Part shown: piece after piece, positions 1-11,519 of the stretch
Layout of the letters: each line of letters begins with the position of its first letter
Numbering within the stretch: the first letter of the stretch is position 1
From: Halicephalobus mephisto
Lineage: Eukaryota; Nematoda; Chromadorea; Rhabditida; Panagrolaimidae
Assembly: GCA_009193035.1 (NCBI GenBank)
Contig: SWDT01000075.1
Location: forward strand, 35,761 to 99,760
Length of the DNA stretch: 64,000 nt
Direction: 5' to 3'
Notes under the pieces: generated by a model
Database searches by the model: none
The model's input: the letters and a program-made list of their open reading frames with translations, nothing else
Told to the model about the DNA's origin: nothing
Made by a program: the position numbers and the translations under genes

Positions 1-234
1 ACAGGTTCTCAAGGACCCCCAGGCGTCAAAGGTCCCGATGGTTTCGACGGAGCCCCAGGAAGACAAGGTCGACAAGGGTTCCAAGGAAGAAAAGGAGACA
101 TCGGCCCCAGAGGGTTCCCCGGCCAAAAAGGAGATCCAGGAACACACGGCCGGCCAGGTCCTGATGCCCAATACTGTCCCTGTCCCCAAAGAAGTTTCAT
201 TTTCGAAGGACCTCTGGAATCTTATAGTCATTGA
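1..234 (+). CDS. Cuticle-type collagen, C-terminal end (partial)
   Basis: Frame 1 is open from the first base and ends at TGA 232-234, giving 77 residues. About the first 54 residues are Gly-X-Y triplets (for example [16 protein letters not shown]) with Gly at every third position, followed by DAQYCPCP with two Cys. A short non-collagenous tail ends in LESYSH. Gly-X-Y blocks closed by a D-A-x-Y-C-x-C segment are the usual end of nematode cuticle collagens, which trimerise through the Gly-X-Y rods and are crosslinked by cysteines and tyrosines in the cuticle. The start, signal region and N-terminal Cys clusters lie outside the window. The stretch is much more GC-rich than the spacer after it. 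Other open frames over it are shadows. Confidence 0.9.
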   Translation, partial: TGSQGPPGVKGPDGFDGAPGRQGRQGFQGRKGDIGPRGFPGQKGDPGTHGRPGPDAQYCPCPQRSFIFEGPLESYSH

Positions 235-571
235 AATAACTTTCGAAATAAAAGATAATTTTGAAAAAGTGACGTCATCAAATAACAATCAGTCAAAAAA
301 AAAATCATCATAATTTTCGATTTTTTAAGTTTTAAATTTTCGGATAAAATTAATTTTAAATAAATTCAAAGTTCAATTTTTGGATTTAAATTAATTTAAA
401 AATAAAAAATCAAAATTATTCATTTTTAAAATTTAAGAATTTAAATTTGTTAAAAAATAAGTTAAAAATAAAACATCAAATTAAAAAATTTTCGAATTTA
501 AATTATTTAATTGAAATTCAATTTTTTTTGAAATTAAAATTTTTAAAAAATTAAAAATATTTATTTTTTTT

Positions 572-696
572 TTAAATTTAAAATTTTTTATTTTTTTAAA
601 ATTTAAAATTTTTTATTTTTTTAAAATTTAAAATTTTTTATTTTTTTAAAATTTAAAATTTTTTATTTTTTTAAAATTTAAAATTTTTTATTTTTA
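572..696. repeat. 25-bp AT minisatellite
   Basis: A nearly perfect unit ATTTAAAATTTTTT plus ATTTTTTTAAA recurs every 25 bp (starts near 601, 626, 651 and 676) for about 4-5 copies. It is pure A/T and has no coding potential. Confidence 0.8.
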
Positions 697-1014
697 ATTA
701 ATTTAAAATCGATTCAAAACTCGAAATCAACAACTTTGATAAACATCGATTTCTTGAACCCTTGTTGTTCAGAAATAAAATTTAAAATGATAAAGTTTGT
801 TTGTTCAGTTTATGGATTCTCGATCACGACGATGGTTATTAGTCACTATATACATTGAAAGTGAATTGTGAGTAGTTTTTTTGGTAATTAAGTTCTTGAA
901 AAAAATTAATTTAATTTCAAATATTTTAAATATTATTTTGAAATTTATAAAATATTTTAAAATTTCTATTTTCTGCAAAAAAATCTTTGAAATAAGGGAA
1001 TCCAAAAAACGTGT

Positions 1015-1390
1015 ATGTTTTTATATATAAACTATTGAAACCGTGTGTAATTTTATATATTAACTATTAAAAACATATTTTCATATATAAACTATTGAAA
1101 CCGTGTGTAATTTTATGTATTATTTATTAAAAACATATATTTTCATATATGAATAAGTTGAAAAAGTGTGTAATTTTATATATTAATTATCAAAAATGTG
1201 TGTAATTTTATGTATTATTTATTGAAAACATATTTTTATATGTGAATAAGTTAAAAACGTGTGTAATTTTACATATTAATTATCAAATATGTATGTAATT
1301 TTATATATTAATTATCAAAAACGTGTGTATTTCCATGTATGAACAAGTTGAAAACGTGTATATTTCCATATATGAACTATTAAAAACATT
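1015..1390. repeat. Degenerate array of CATATATRAA / TGTGTAATTTTATATATTA units
   Basis: Alternating blocks of TGTGTAATTTTATATATTA and TTCATATATAAACTATT recur at irregular spacing of about 60 bp through this stretch. The CATATAT core is shared with the arrays at 5260-5850 and 18000-18410. Confidence 0.6.
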
Positions 1391-1749
1391 AAAGATCACT
1401 CGTGAATGTCAGAATTCTATTTCGAGATTGTTTTTCTTATTTTCATCATCTTTAATATTTTTCTATATTTTTATAGGAATTTCGAATTAATTGTAAGTAC
1501 CTAATTATTTTTTTGAAAAATGAACCAAAAAATATTAAAAGTTAAAAAAATTGAAAATCAAATTTTTTGAATTCTATTCAGAATTATTAATTTTAATTTT
1601 ATTAATTTCTTTCGTAAGAAAAAGTTTCAATTATTTAATTTTTAAATTTAATTAAAAACATCGAAATTTAATTTTCCATATATCAACACACAAAAAGCGT
1701 AATTTTCGATTTCGTAACAATTGCGAAATGTAACAAAAATTCAACAAAA

Positions 1750-2045
1750 TTATCGCTTTTTCATTAATATTTAGCATTTGTGACGAAAATCCAACAAAAT
1801 CGTTACTTTTTTCATTAATATTTAGCATTTGTGACGAAAATCCAACAAAATCGTTACTTTTTTTCATTAATATTTAGCATTTGTAACGAAAATCCAACAC
1901 AATCATCACATTTTTATGAATATTTAGCATTTGTGACGAAAATTCAACACAATCATCACATTTTTTCATTAATATTTAGTATTTGTGACGAAAATCCAAC
2001 AAAATCGTTACTTTTTCATTAATATTTAGCATTTGTGACGAAAAT
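1750..2045. repeat. 51-bp minisatellite
   Basis: The block TTAATATTTAGCATTTGTGA followed by CGAAAATCCAACAAAATC recurs with TGTGACGAAAAT anchors near 1779, 1830, 1882, 1932, 1984 and 2034, a period of 50-52 bp and six copies. Because the period is a multiple of three it produces repetitive short open frames on both strands; I regard these as incidental. Confidence 0.85.
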
Positions 2046-2379
2046 TAGAACTTAATAGTGACGATTTCCTTTTGTTACTAAACTAAAAGTTACTTTTTTT
2101 TATGAACAGTTACGAAACAGAAAATTATTATTTTGATTTTTAAACTTTATTTTTAAAACTGTTTTAATTTCGTCATTTTTAATCACTTGTTTCGCAATTT
2201 AAAAACTTTCAAAATAATTTGAATCATTTGATTTTTTAAAAATGAATCAAAAAAGTCAAAAATCATTTGTTACATATCAACAATAAAGGAACTTAAGAGA
2301 TCGCCGTTTGATATTTGCACTTAATTTTTAAATTCATTTTTTATTTTTACTTTATCGATTTGGGTAATTCTGTTTTTGT

Positions 2380-2760
2380 AGTTTTGGACAGTGACTGGGA
2401 GTGATAAATAACAGGCAAAAATGAACACTATCCAAAATTGGTTCCGTTGACTTTCTTAAAGGTGACGAAATTCGAATAGTGTCCATTTTTGAAATTATTT
2501 TTTAAATCACTGCTCAATATTGCTTTTTTCAGTTTTGGACAGTGACTGGGAGTGATAAATAGTAGTCAAAAATGAGCACTATCCAAAATTGGTTCCGTTG
2601 ACTTTTTAAGTTGACGAAATTCGAATAGTGTCCATTTTTTAAATCATTTTTTATTATTTCAATAATTATCCAAATAATATCTTCTTTTGTAGTTTTAGAT
2701 AGTGACTGAGGGTGATAAATAACAGGCAAAAATGAACACTATCCAAAATTGGTTTTCTGC
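2380..2760. repeat. Three copies of a ~155-bp unit
   Basis: AGTTTTGGACAGTGACTGGG starts at 2380 and 2531, and a diverged copy (AGTTTTAGATAGTGACTGAG) starts at 2691. Each is followed by GTGATAAATA, then AAAATGARCACTATCC and AAAATTGGTT. Spacing is 151 and 160 bp. Confidence 0.8.
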
Positions 2761-2876
2761 AAAAATAAGAACTATATTTGGATATTGTTCGATGTTTTCT
2801 GTAGTTGCTATCTTGATAGTTTTTTTCACTTTTCCCTTTTAATTGTCTAATTTCGACTTCCTGGAAATCAAAACCC

Positions 2877-3170
2877 ATGGAAAGCCCTCATCGAATCCAC
2901 TCGTGTGAAATCTGTCCTCCGATCGGAAGCGCCAAGAGCACTCGACTCCTGGGAATCGACTCAATTTCCTCTGATTTGAAAGTAAACAATTTTGAACTTT
3001 GTTTGCCCAATTTTCCGAGGTACTTTACAAAACATATTTTACTTTTTGGACTTCAGGCACCAGATTTGCGTGCGAAATTGGGACGGCGGAATTTATTAAC
3101 AGTTTTCAAGACAATAAAGACAGCCTTGAAGCAAAGTGGTGTGAGAAAGGAGGCGCAGGAGAAGTTGTGA
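2877..3170 (+). CDS. Possible small two-exon gene, unrecognised
   Basis: Exon 1 2877-2981 (35 codons from ATG) and exon 2 3057-3170 (37 codons plus TGA) join in phase 0 across a 75-nt intron with a GTAAAC donor and a TTTTTGGACTTCAG acceptor, giving 72 aa. The second half is basic (LRAKLGRRNLLTVFKTIK), and the stretch is less AT-rich than its surroundings. I do not recognise the protein. The exon 2 frame could equally be the last exon of a longer gene whose upstream exons I cannot find, and a different first-exon frame is also open. No flanking gene helps, so this is a weak call. Confidence 0.33.
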   Translation: MESPHRIHSCEICPPIGSAKSTRLLGIDSISSDLKVNNFELCLPNFPRYFTKHILLFGLQAPDLRAKLGRRNLLTVFKTIKTALKQSGVRKEAQEKL

Positions 3171-3260
3171 CCGTTAGCAGGGCTTTGTTGACATAAAATT
3201 ATGCAGTAGAAAAGTAAAAAATAATATTGGACATATGACTAAAAAGTATGCCGTCCATTT

Positions 3261-3340
3261 TGGCATGTTGGCGCAGTGGTTTAGAACCTCTCGCGACTCC
3301 GGTGTGTCTGAGTACGTGGGTTCGAGCCTCTTGGCTTTTA
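3261..3340 (+). other. tRNA-like Pol III promoter pair (tRNA pseudogene or SINE head)
   Basis: TGGCGCAGTGG at 3269-3279 matches the tRNA A box and GGTTCGAGCC at 3319-3328 matches the B box, 50 nt apart start to start. A proper cloverleaf does not fold: the T-arm 3' strand (CTCTT) does not pair with GTGGG and the acceptor ends do not match. It is therefore a decayed tRNA or the head of a tRNA-derived SINE, not a working tRNA. Confidence 0.5.
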
Positions 3341-3889
3341 GCTAAATTTCGACGACTTCTTCCTAACCGTTGACCTCAGACTCTATTTTTAAACTTTTTT
3401 GTTTTACTTATTTCTTATAACTTGTTATCACTTGACATCCACTCAAGTTTTCAATACGATCCCTCTTAACCATCCACAGTTCCAAATTTTCCGAACCCAG
3501 ACCGAAGTTTCAAGTCTCCCTATCATCTGTCTTTCGTAATTGTAAAACCTGGCTGATGATGGCGCGATAAGCCGCACAAATGAGAAACAAGACGGTCCGG
3601 CGCCTTGACCGGTCAACTGCCTTCTTATCTCTTGCGGCCAGTCCTCGGTCGGATCTTCTTCTCATTAATTTTCATTGACGACCGTGCAATTTTCTTTTTA
3701 ATTATAATCTTATAGAATTTTATGTAATATTATTGAAGTTTTTTAAATATCGTGAAATTTTAAAGATTTTACAAAAATCTAAAATTTTGCGAAATTTCAG
3801 AAAATTTTAGTTTTAAAAAATTTTATAAATGTTTTTATATTTTGGAATTTTCAAAAACCTCAGATATTTCTGAAAATCCAAAAAATTAA

Positions 3890-4195
3890 AATCAAAAAAA
3901 TTGAAATATTTGTTTTTAGAGAAATTAAAAAATAAAAATATTTGTTTTTAAATAAATTAAAAAATTAAAATATTTGTTTTTAGAAAAATTAAAAAAATAA
4001 AAATATTTGTTTTTAGAAAAATTAAAAAATTGAAATATTTGTTTTTAAATAAATTAAAAAATTAAAACATTTGTTTTTAGAGAAATTAAAAAAATTAAAA
4101 TATTTGTTTTTAGAAAATTAAAAAATTAAAATATTTGTTTTTAGAAAAATTAAAAAATTGAAATATTTGTTTCTAAAAATTTTTTTAAAATACTT
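3890..4195. repeat. ~33-bp minisatellite (AAATATTTGTTTTTAGA)
   Basis: AAATATTTGTTTTTAGA followed by AAATTAAAAAATT recurs roughly every 30-34 bp, about nine times, with small length changes. Confidence 0.8.
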
Positions 4196-5259
4196 TTTTA
4201 AATTTTTCAACGATATGATTATTAATTCCAACTTGTCCTCAATTTCAAAGCGGATTTGTGTTACATAACTTGACTAGTTCGTTCCTTATTTGGAAGCCAC
4301 TCAAATCGGCAAACAAATCGTTTTCGCTAAAAGGAAGCCGATTTTCGCGTCGACTGAAATCGACTCTTGTCCTTTTCAGAATGTACAAATAAAACTTTTC
4401 CTTCTTTAACGTCGACTTCTGTTTATGAAAAAGATCATAATCGTGGGAAATCAGATTCCTCGAGAATAATTTTAATCCGATTTTATTAATTATAATACGA
4501 TAAAATTAATTTAATAAAAATAAAAAATCGAATTTTTATAAAAACTTTAATTTAAAAAAAATAAAAAATAGAAAAAATTTATATTTTTATAAAAATAAAA
4601 AAAAATATAAAAAATTTAATTTTTGTAAAAAAATAAAAAATTAAGTTTTATAAAAAAACTGAAAAAATTTATATTTTTATAAAAAAACTGAAAAAATTTA
4701 TATTTTTATAGAAAATGTTTTTCAATTTTTAAAAATAAAAATCCATGTTTATTAAATTAGTATCTTATTTTATATCTCGACTTTGGCATTCCATATTACT
4801 CACTAATTCAATTAATTTCGTATTTTCGACGAATAACTGGCCAAAAACAAATTCGTTTTTTTTCCATTCCAGAAAATTGCTTATTTCTCAATGTCCTTAA
4901 AAACCAAAGGTCGAAGATGATTCACTTTTGGATTGGTCATTTCTGGCTCCCGATCCGAAAATTTCTTCCATCTTTGGTTTAAAAAAATTAAACAATTATA
5001 TTTCTAGAAATTCTGAAAAACGAATCTGTTTCTAAGATGAAATTCATTGTTCAGGACAGAGAAAAAAATTTTACAAATTTTCGAAGAACAAAAGTGTTTT
5101 TTTTTCAGATCGAAAGCGATCGAAGACGGATAGGAATTGTGTAATAAGGTTATAGGATGGATACTAGATGAAAATATAAAAAATTCGAAGGATCGTTTAT
5201 AAAATATATAATAATAAGTAGAAAATAATGGGAATTTGAATCTAGATCAGAAATTTCCA

Positions 5260-5850
5260 TATATTAGGAATTATAAAGTATATTATATTATTTATTTTAA
5301 TATATCAGAATTCTGTTTTTATATGATGAGTTTTCATATATCAACAATATGTAATAAAATATACTTTGTAATTATTCATATATGAAACTTTACTTTGATA
5401 TGATGAGTTTTCATGTATCAACAATATGTAGTAGAATACTTTGTAATTATTCATATATGAAACTTTGTTTTGAAATGATGAGTTTTCATGTATCAACAAT
5501 ATGTAATAGAACATATTTGATAACTGTTTATATATGAAACTTTGTTTTGATATGATGAGTCGTCATATATGAACACCTATCCAATATGCTCTATTACATG
5601 TTTGTGATATATGAATTCTTATATTGAATCAAAAGGTTTCCATATATGAACACCCGTCAAACATGTTATATGCGATTTTTTTGAGATATAAAAACTTCTT
5701 ATATTGAATCAAAAGGTTTCCATATATGAGCCCCATTAAACATGTTATATGCGATTTTTTCGATATATAAAGACTTTTTATATTGAATCAAAAGGTTTCC
5801 ATATATGAGCCCCATCACATATGTTATATATGATTTTTTTGAGATATTAA
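5260..5850. repeat. Two adjoining arrays, 76-bp and 80-bp units
   Basis: GATGAGTTTTCAT anchors occur at about 5325, 5402, 5477 and 5554 (period 75-77). From 5600 the unit changes to TTGAATCAAAAGGTTTCCAT with anchors near 5625, 5705 and 5784 (period about 80). Both unit types contain CATATATGAA-like cores, so one array may derive from the other. Confidence 0.75.
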
Positions 5851-6339
5851 TTCTTCTTTTCCATTAAAATTCCACCTTCTCTCGATTCCTCTCATGTAGA
5901 TTAAAAATCCATTTCTATATTTCCATTTCCAACTTAGTATCCTTTCAACAAGAAATCTGATGCGTGTCTTTGAAAAACATCCTCTTGTTCATTGTCGTTT
6001 CTTGCCCATATTTGGTTTATTTGCGCAACTGTGAAAAAACCACCTTATCCCATTTTCGTTGATTAATCTATTCATCTTGCTTGTTCGAACAAGCCCTCGA
6101 TAGTCATCTAATTTCCCGATCAATCCAATTGAAATCAATTTTGCTTTGAGAAATGACCGCGCCTGTTCGCGAAATTCATCTTGAAGAAATCTTTTCTGTT
6201 TATTTTCCGTTGTTTTTGTTTCATTTTCGATTTTCCCAAAATATAGTTTTTTTTCGCGAAAAAATACAGTTTCATTGTTATAGGACTACAATTCCGTGAA
6301 AAGTTGTACAATCTTTAATCATACAGTAGAAGTTCCTGA

Positions 6340-6640
6340 AGTTTTTAGGAAGTTCATAGGTGCTTCTGAAGACTTATAGAATCCTATAGAAGCTTCTGAA
6401 ATTTTCTAGAATTTTGTAGAGGCTTCTGAAAGCTTTTAGAATCCTGTAGAAGCTTTTGAAATTTTCTAGAATCCTATAGAAGCTTCTGAAACCTTTTAGA
6501 ATCCTGTAGAAGCTTTTGAAATCTTCTAGAATCTTGTAGAAGTTTCTGAAATTTTCTAGAATCTTGTAGAAACTTCTGAAACCTTTTAGAATCCTATAGA
6601 AACTTCTGAAATCTTCTAGAATCTTCTATCTCGTTAAAAA
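6340..6640. repeat. 30-bp minisatellite (TAGAAGCTTCTGAAA)
   Basis: A unit of TAGAATCCTATAGAAGCTTC followed by TGAAATTTTC repeats every 30 bp for about ten copies. Each copy contains the short palindrome GAAGCTTC, and diverged half-units trail to about 6870. Confidence 0.8.
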
Positions 6641-7075
6641 TCTCTAAACTTTCTAAATCCTCAGGATCTTCCAAAATCTAGTGAGAACTTCTGAAATTTT
6701 TAACGATTTCAAAGAATCTTCCATATTCCTCTGTCATCAATCAGAACCTTCTGAAACTTTCCAAAATTTCGTATAATTTTCTGAAACTCTAAAATGTTGT
6801 ATAATCTTCTGAAATTTCATATACTTTTCTAAAATTTTGTATAATCTTTTGAAATTTTCTAGAATGCCATAAACTTCCAGAACTTTCAAAAGTTCAATAA
6901 AAATGTCTAAAACCGAAAATTCAGAAACCTAAAAAATCAAAAAAAGTCATTTCGAGACAATTCTCTAATAACTTTTAATCTTTATAAAAGTACAATTACA
7001 AGTCGACCAAAACCGGATCGGTAACCTGGCTTCAGAATCGGTCATTTCCGTCAAAGTTTGGAGTTGGAATTAAAG

Positions 7076-7421
7076 TACAGTGGAACCTCGATATAAGTAA
7101 CTCTAAGGGACGGCAGAAATGTTGTTTTTACAGAGGAGTTCTCTTTATCGAGGGGTTTACTAGGGGAAAATCCACAGTAGGGATCGGAACCGAGTTGTCT
7201 TTAAAGAAGGGTTTACTAGGGGGAGAATCCACAGTAGGGATCGGGACCGAGTTGTCTTTATCGAGGGGTTTACTAGGGGGAAAATCCACAATAGGGATAG
7301 GAACCGAGTTGTCTTTATCGAGGAATTTACTAGGGGAAAATCCACAGTAGGGATCGGAACCGAGTTGTCTTTAAAGAGGATTTGCTCTTATCGAGGGTGT
7401 TTATATCGAGTTTTCACTGTA
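7076..7421. mobile_element. Non-autonomous Tc1/mariner- or pogo-like element (MITE)
   Basis: The left end CAGTGGAACCTCGATATAA (from 7078) and the reverse complement of the right end, CAGTGAAAACTCGATATAA (from 7419), match at 17 of 19 positions. TA lies immediately outside both ends (7076-7077 and 7420-7421), as expected for a TA target duplication. The interior of 342 bp has no transposase frame. CAGTG...ACCTCG ends are typical of pogo/Tigger and related IS630-Tc1-mariner elements (family knowledge). Confidence 0.75.
7150..7380. repeat. 57-bp minisatellite inside the MITE
   Basis: Four copies of a unit containing TTTACTAGGGGAAAATCCAC and GGATCGGAACCGAGTTGTCT, with anchors at 7181, 7238, 7295 and 7351. 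They fill most of the element interior. The unit ends with TTATCGAG, resembling part of the terminal repeat, so the array may have grown out of a terminal segment. Confidence 0.85.
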
Positions 7422-7734
7422 GTTTTATTTGCGAAAAACCATGGGGTTTAGCATTGTTGTCTTTTATCATTTTTCGATCGTTTGACGAGTTTTTGTCTCA
7501 GCCAAAGTTTGATTTACGACTTCCGTCCGTGCTATTGCACAGGAAGGGGTGAAAATTATTTTTTTAATTTTCACCTTTGGAGATTACCTGGGGGATTTTA
7601 TTGGTTATGTGACAGTACCCTTGGAGGAATAGAACAGTGTTGTCGAGTGTAAGATGCCCGAGGGGACGTGGCGATATTCGATAGCGGGCGATTAGATAAA
7701 AGATATGTTAGGTCTCGAGGGATAATTGGAGGTA

Positions 7735-8245
7735 CTTTAGTTAATAGTCAAAATTTCGAAAATTAATAAAAATTATTTTTAAAAAAATTTGAAATTATTA
7801 CGAAATAATCTCGACGCGAATTTTTGGAACTTTTTAGAAAATCCTAAAATTCAAAATTTTATATATTAATTTTAGAAGATTTTATTCAATTTTAGAAAAT
7901 TCTACAAAATATTATTTTTATAAAAGTTAGAAATTATTACGAAATAATTTCAACACGAATTTTTGGAACTTTTTAGAAAATCCTAAAATTCAGAATTTTA
8001 TATATTAATTTTAGAAGATTTTATTCAATTTTAGAAAATTCTGCAAAATATTGTTTTTATAAACGTTAAAAATTATTATGAAATAATCTCGATGCGAATT
8101 TTTGGAACTTTTTAGAAAATCCTAAAATTCAGAATTTTATATTAGTTTCGAATGATTTTATTCCATTTTAGTAAATTCTATAAAATATTGTTTTTATAAA
8201 AAATAAAAGCAAATTTTTTTACAAAATAATCTTGATGCGAGTTTT
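7735..8245. repeat. ~140-bp repeat, 3.5 copies
   Basis: GCGAATTTTTGGAACTTTTT anchors at about 7817, 7956, 8095 and (diverged) 8238. Each is followed by TAGAAAATCCTAAAATTC and a long A/T tail. Confidence 0.8.
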
Positions 8246-9064
8246 TAAAAGTTTGAAATTTTAAATGTTAAATCTAAAAGTTTTTATTAGATAATGAAAG
8301 ATTCTAGACATTTTTACGAGGTTCTGAGAAGCTCCAGAACCTGTTATTGGGCAGTAAAAGCCGTCATCAGAATCTGCAGTTTTTGATGAATTTTTAAAGA
8401 ATTCTAAAATTTTCTTCTGAATTCTTGATGATTTTACAAATTTTTATAAAATTTTCAGATTTTAGAAATCTATAAAAATTTCAAAAATTCAAGTTTTCAA
8501 TTGGATTCTGGAAGATTCCATGAAATCTTAAAAGTATTAATCAGGTTCTGAAAATCTCTAGATTCTGCTGAATTTTATAAAATTAAGAATTTTAGAAATC
8601 TTATAAAATTAAGAATTTTTTGGAATTTTATAAAATTTAAAATTTTATAAAATTGAGAATTTTTTGAAATTTTATAAAATTTAGAATTTTTAGAAATTTT
8701 ATAAAATTTAGAATTTTTTTAATTTTAGAAATTCTTTAAAATTTTATTTTTGAATATTTTCTTCGTTGATTTTTAAAATTTGAATTTTTCCAGATTCCTC
8801 GACCCCTTAAATTTCATCAGATGTTTGTTTTCAAACGATCACGTACTTTTTTAGTCAGTTGATTCCTTTGATTCTGGCGCCGATCGGAAAGACTTTTCGA
8901 AAGCAAAGAACAGCAGGACCTTTTTCTGCTTGTTTCGATTGAATCTGAATCAATCAAGCCGACAATGAAGTTCTTTGTTCTGAATCGAAAACCAATCAAA
9001 GAGTTCATTTTGTCTATGCCGAGGTCTATAAAGAGGTCGACATCAAAATAAAATAAAATTTTCG
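8246..9064. other. Spacer, nothing recognised
   Basis: A/T-rich with diverged TTTTATAAAATTTAGAATTT blocks near 8560-8740. The minus-strand open frame around 8817-9107 has no recognisable content and ends inside the next array. Confidence 0.5.
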
Positions 9065-9415
9065 AGTAATAATTAGGTAGACCAATTTGCCACAACATTG
9101 CGGGCATATTGCAGATTTTAATTCAATTTTGAAATCTTTATAAATATAAAAATAAGAACCTCCCCAATTTGCTACAATGTTGCGGGCATATTGCAGATTT
9201 TAGTTCAATTTCGAAATCTTTATAAATATAAAAATAAAAACTTTCCCAATTTGCTACAATGTTGCGGGCATGTTGCAGATTTTAGTTCAATTTCGAAATC
9301 TTCCCGATTCGCCACAATATTGCGGGCATATTGCAAATTTTAGTTCAATTTCGAAATCTTTATAAATATAAAAATAAGTACCTCCCCGATTTGCCACAAT
9401 GTTGCGGGCATGTTT
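9065..9415. repeat. 82-bp minisatellite (TTGCGGGCATATTGCA)
   Basis: TTGCGGGCAT anchors at about 9099, 9181, 9263, 9321 and 9403. Four intervals are 82 bp and one is 58 bp, a copy lacking 24 bp. Each unit has the segment ATCTTTATAAATATAAAAAT. Confidence 0.85.
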
Positions 9416-10734
9416 CAGTTTTTGCTTTTAGTTTGATGTCGACCTCTTTATGGACCTTGGTACCGATCGAACATGAGTGCCCTCTTTTGTGAAAAATAAC
9501 CATGAGAGGTTTACCTGCAAATCCGGCCTTGTCCATGACCCTTGTAAGATCCGACTAAAATTTCCTTTTCGATGAGGCCAGATTATCTTTTTTTAACGCA
9601 TTGAAGCCTCAAACGCTCTTTTGTTTTTCAAATCCCATTCAAAAATGGCCAAGTGGCTAATTACCGTTTTCGAAGGGAAATGGCTGGAAATAATTACTAC
9701 TACTCTGGTGCTTGTCAAAATCCAAAGTCCGAGATTGTGACAGAAGCTTCGAAAAATCAGGATAATCCACTTTTGGGACTTCCTGGACGATTTTCAATAT
9801 TTTCATTTTTTTCCCTTAGCTGACATCTGGGGACGGGGGTTTGCCTCGGGGCCAGTACGTTGCTGTGGGTACCGTACAATTTCGGATTCTTCTTCTGACG
9901 TCCTTCCAGGCTTCTCGGTCCTTGGCTGCGTCTGTGCCGGGGTCCTAGGTCTTCTGTCACTTTTTTACCCATGTCTTCTTTGGGACCGTTTCAATAACTA
10001 ATATTCTCACTAGTCCGGTTTATCGCCACAGGTGGTTCCAAATCTCAATGCCTATTTTCACTAGATTTACGGAGCAACTTCTGGAATGTCCCTAAATCCA
10101 CCAAGAAGATTTTAGAAATCTTTAAAGTTACTGTAGAAGTTTTTAGAATTGGATGCAAAATTCTAAAATTTTCGGAAATTTTATATTTCAGAAATACGCT
10201 GCCCAATTTTCGAAGTTTTCAGAATTCTATGGACGTTTTTGAAATTTTTAGAATTTTACAGAAATTTTTTAAATTTTATAAAATCTCTAAAATTTCAAAA
10301 TTCAACAAAAATTTATAAAATCGACGATTTTAGAACTTTCTAGAGCTTAGAAATCCGTATCAAGACAATTTCATAACAACTTTGGTTTCTTATTTTGTAA
10401 TCGAATGATATTTTTCTCAACTTTGTTTTCTAAGAAGAAAAAAAATCAATCGGCGTCAGTTTTAATTTGATTATTCCCTGTCCCTTGTTTGAACTAAATT
10501 TGTTCGAAAATCCATTTTTTACGACTAGCACTCTATTGAAGCCAATTGGATAGGTTCGGATTTGTTTATTGTATTGCGCAGAATCGCCAGAGGTCACTTT
10601 TGTTCCTCGACAGAACAGTTGCTTTAGTTAAATGCCATTCTTCCTTCATTCGGCTTTTAATTCCAGTTTTTGGCTAAAATTGTTCTTAGAGTTTAAATAA
10701 ACATAGGCATTAGGAGTTTTTAGTTTCGAAAATG
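9416..10734. other. Spacer, no supported gene
   Basis: Locally higher GC at 9420-9970 gives a minus-strand frame of 71 codons (9757-9972) without any recognisable motif or flanking splice context. The rest is A/T-rich. No feature is called. Confidence 0.45.
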
Positions 10735-11345
10735 TTCTAGGATTGTAGTGTAGGATGTCAAGGTAGAGTAGGATTCACGAAGGTAGTAAACACTAGACGG
10801 GGAATTTGAAGAATTCTAACGTGTTGTAACTATAAATAGAAACAGTCGAAGTGTATTGTAATGCGTCAAGGTAGAGTAAGATTCACAAAGTTAGTAGATG
10901 TTAAGTAAAATTTTAAAACTTTTATAGTATTGTAAATATAAATAGAAAATTATTATAATTTTATTGTAATGCATCAAGGTAGAGTAGGATTCACGAAGGT
11001 AATAGAGGTTAAATAAAATCTTAAAAATTTTATAGTATTGTAACTATGAATAGAAAATTATTATAATTGTAGTGTGATATGTCAAGGTAGAGTAAGATTC
11101 ACGAAGGTAATAGAGGTTACATAAAATGTTTAAAATTTTACAGTGTTGTAAATATAATTGAAAATATCTTATGGATTGTAGTGTGATATATCAAGGCAGA
11201 ATAAGATTCGTAGGGGTAGTAAACGTTAAGGAGAAAAGTTTAAAAATCCCCAGGTATTTTAACTATAATCAGAAATATCTTAGGGTTGTAATATAGGATT
11301 TTAGGGTATAATAGGATTCATGGATATGTAAATATTAAAGAAAAG
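10735..11345. repeat. 108-bp minisatellite (TCAAGGTAGAGTAGGATTCA)
   Basis: TCAAGGTAGAGTA anchors at about 10758, 10866, 10974, 11082 and 11191, and a diverged sixth near 11297, give a very regular 108-bp period. The copies diverge toward the right. Confidence 0.9.
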
Positions 11346-11519
11346 AAAATTTGAAGGATTTTAAAATTCTATGTTTGATACAGAGAAAACTTCATATTTT
11401 CATGCTATAAGGATCCAGAATATTCTAAAATTCCTATGTAACTATGATATTCTGATGTTTGCGAAGAAATTTTAGAATCTTCTGGATTTCTATGACACGA
11501 AACCACAAAGTTTCCTCTG

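Larger units (their letters stand above)
235..2876. other. AT-rich spacer after the collagen gene
   Basis: No gene is supported here. The sequence is mostly A/T homopolymer runs. Apart from the arrays listed separately (572-696, 1015-1390, 1750-2045, 2380-2760), I see no organised structure in 235-571, 697-1014, 1391-1749 or 2046-2379. The collagen polyadenylation site presumably lies near its start, for example AATAAA at 248-253. Confidence 0.6.
3341..7075. other. Spacer with scattered arrays
   Basis: No gene is supported. Apart from the arrays listed separately, 3341-3890 has moderate GC (3560-3680) but no open frame worth calling, 4196-5259 is A/T-rich low complexity, and 5851-6339 and 6641-7075 show nothing I can name. 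Confidence 0.5.

Noticed and set aside
38..313. Plus-strand open frame over the collagen end
   Set aside because: It is out of frame with the Gly-X-Y reading, which runs unbroken from base 1 to TGA at 232-234.
1652..2022. Repetitive small proteins on both strands
   Set aside because: They are translations of the 51-bp minisatellite, whose period is a multiple of three.
3261..3340. Functional tRNA gene
   Set aside because: The acceptor and T-stem do not pair; only the A- and B-box motifs remain.
5260..5850. CRISPR-like regular spacing
   Set aside because: Units are contiguous tandem copies without unique spacers, and the genome is eukaryotic.
7160..7345. Minus-strand 61-codon repetitive frame
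   Set aside because: It is the 57-bp array inside the MITE; no start context or independent support.
9757..9972. Minus-strand 71-codon frame in a GC-richer patch
   Set aside because: No recognisable motif, no splice partner and basic low-information sequence.
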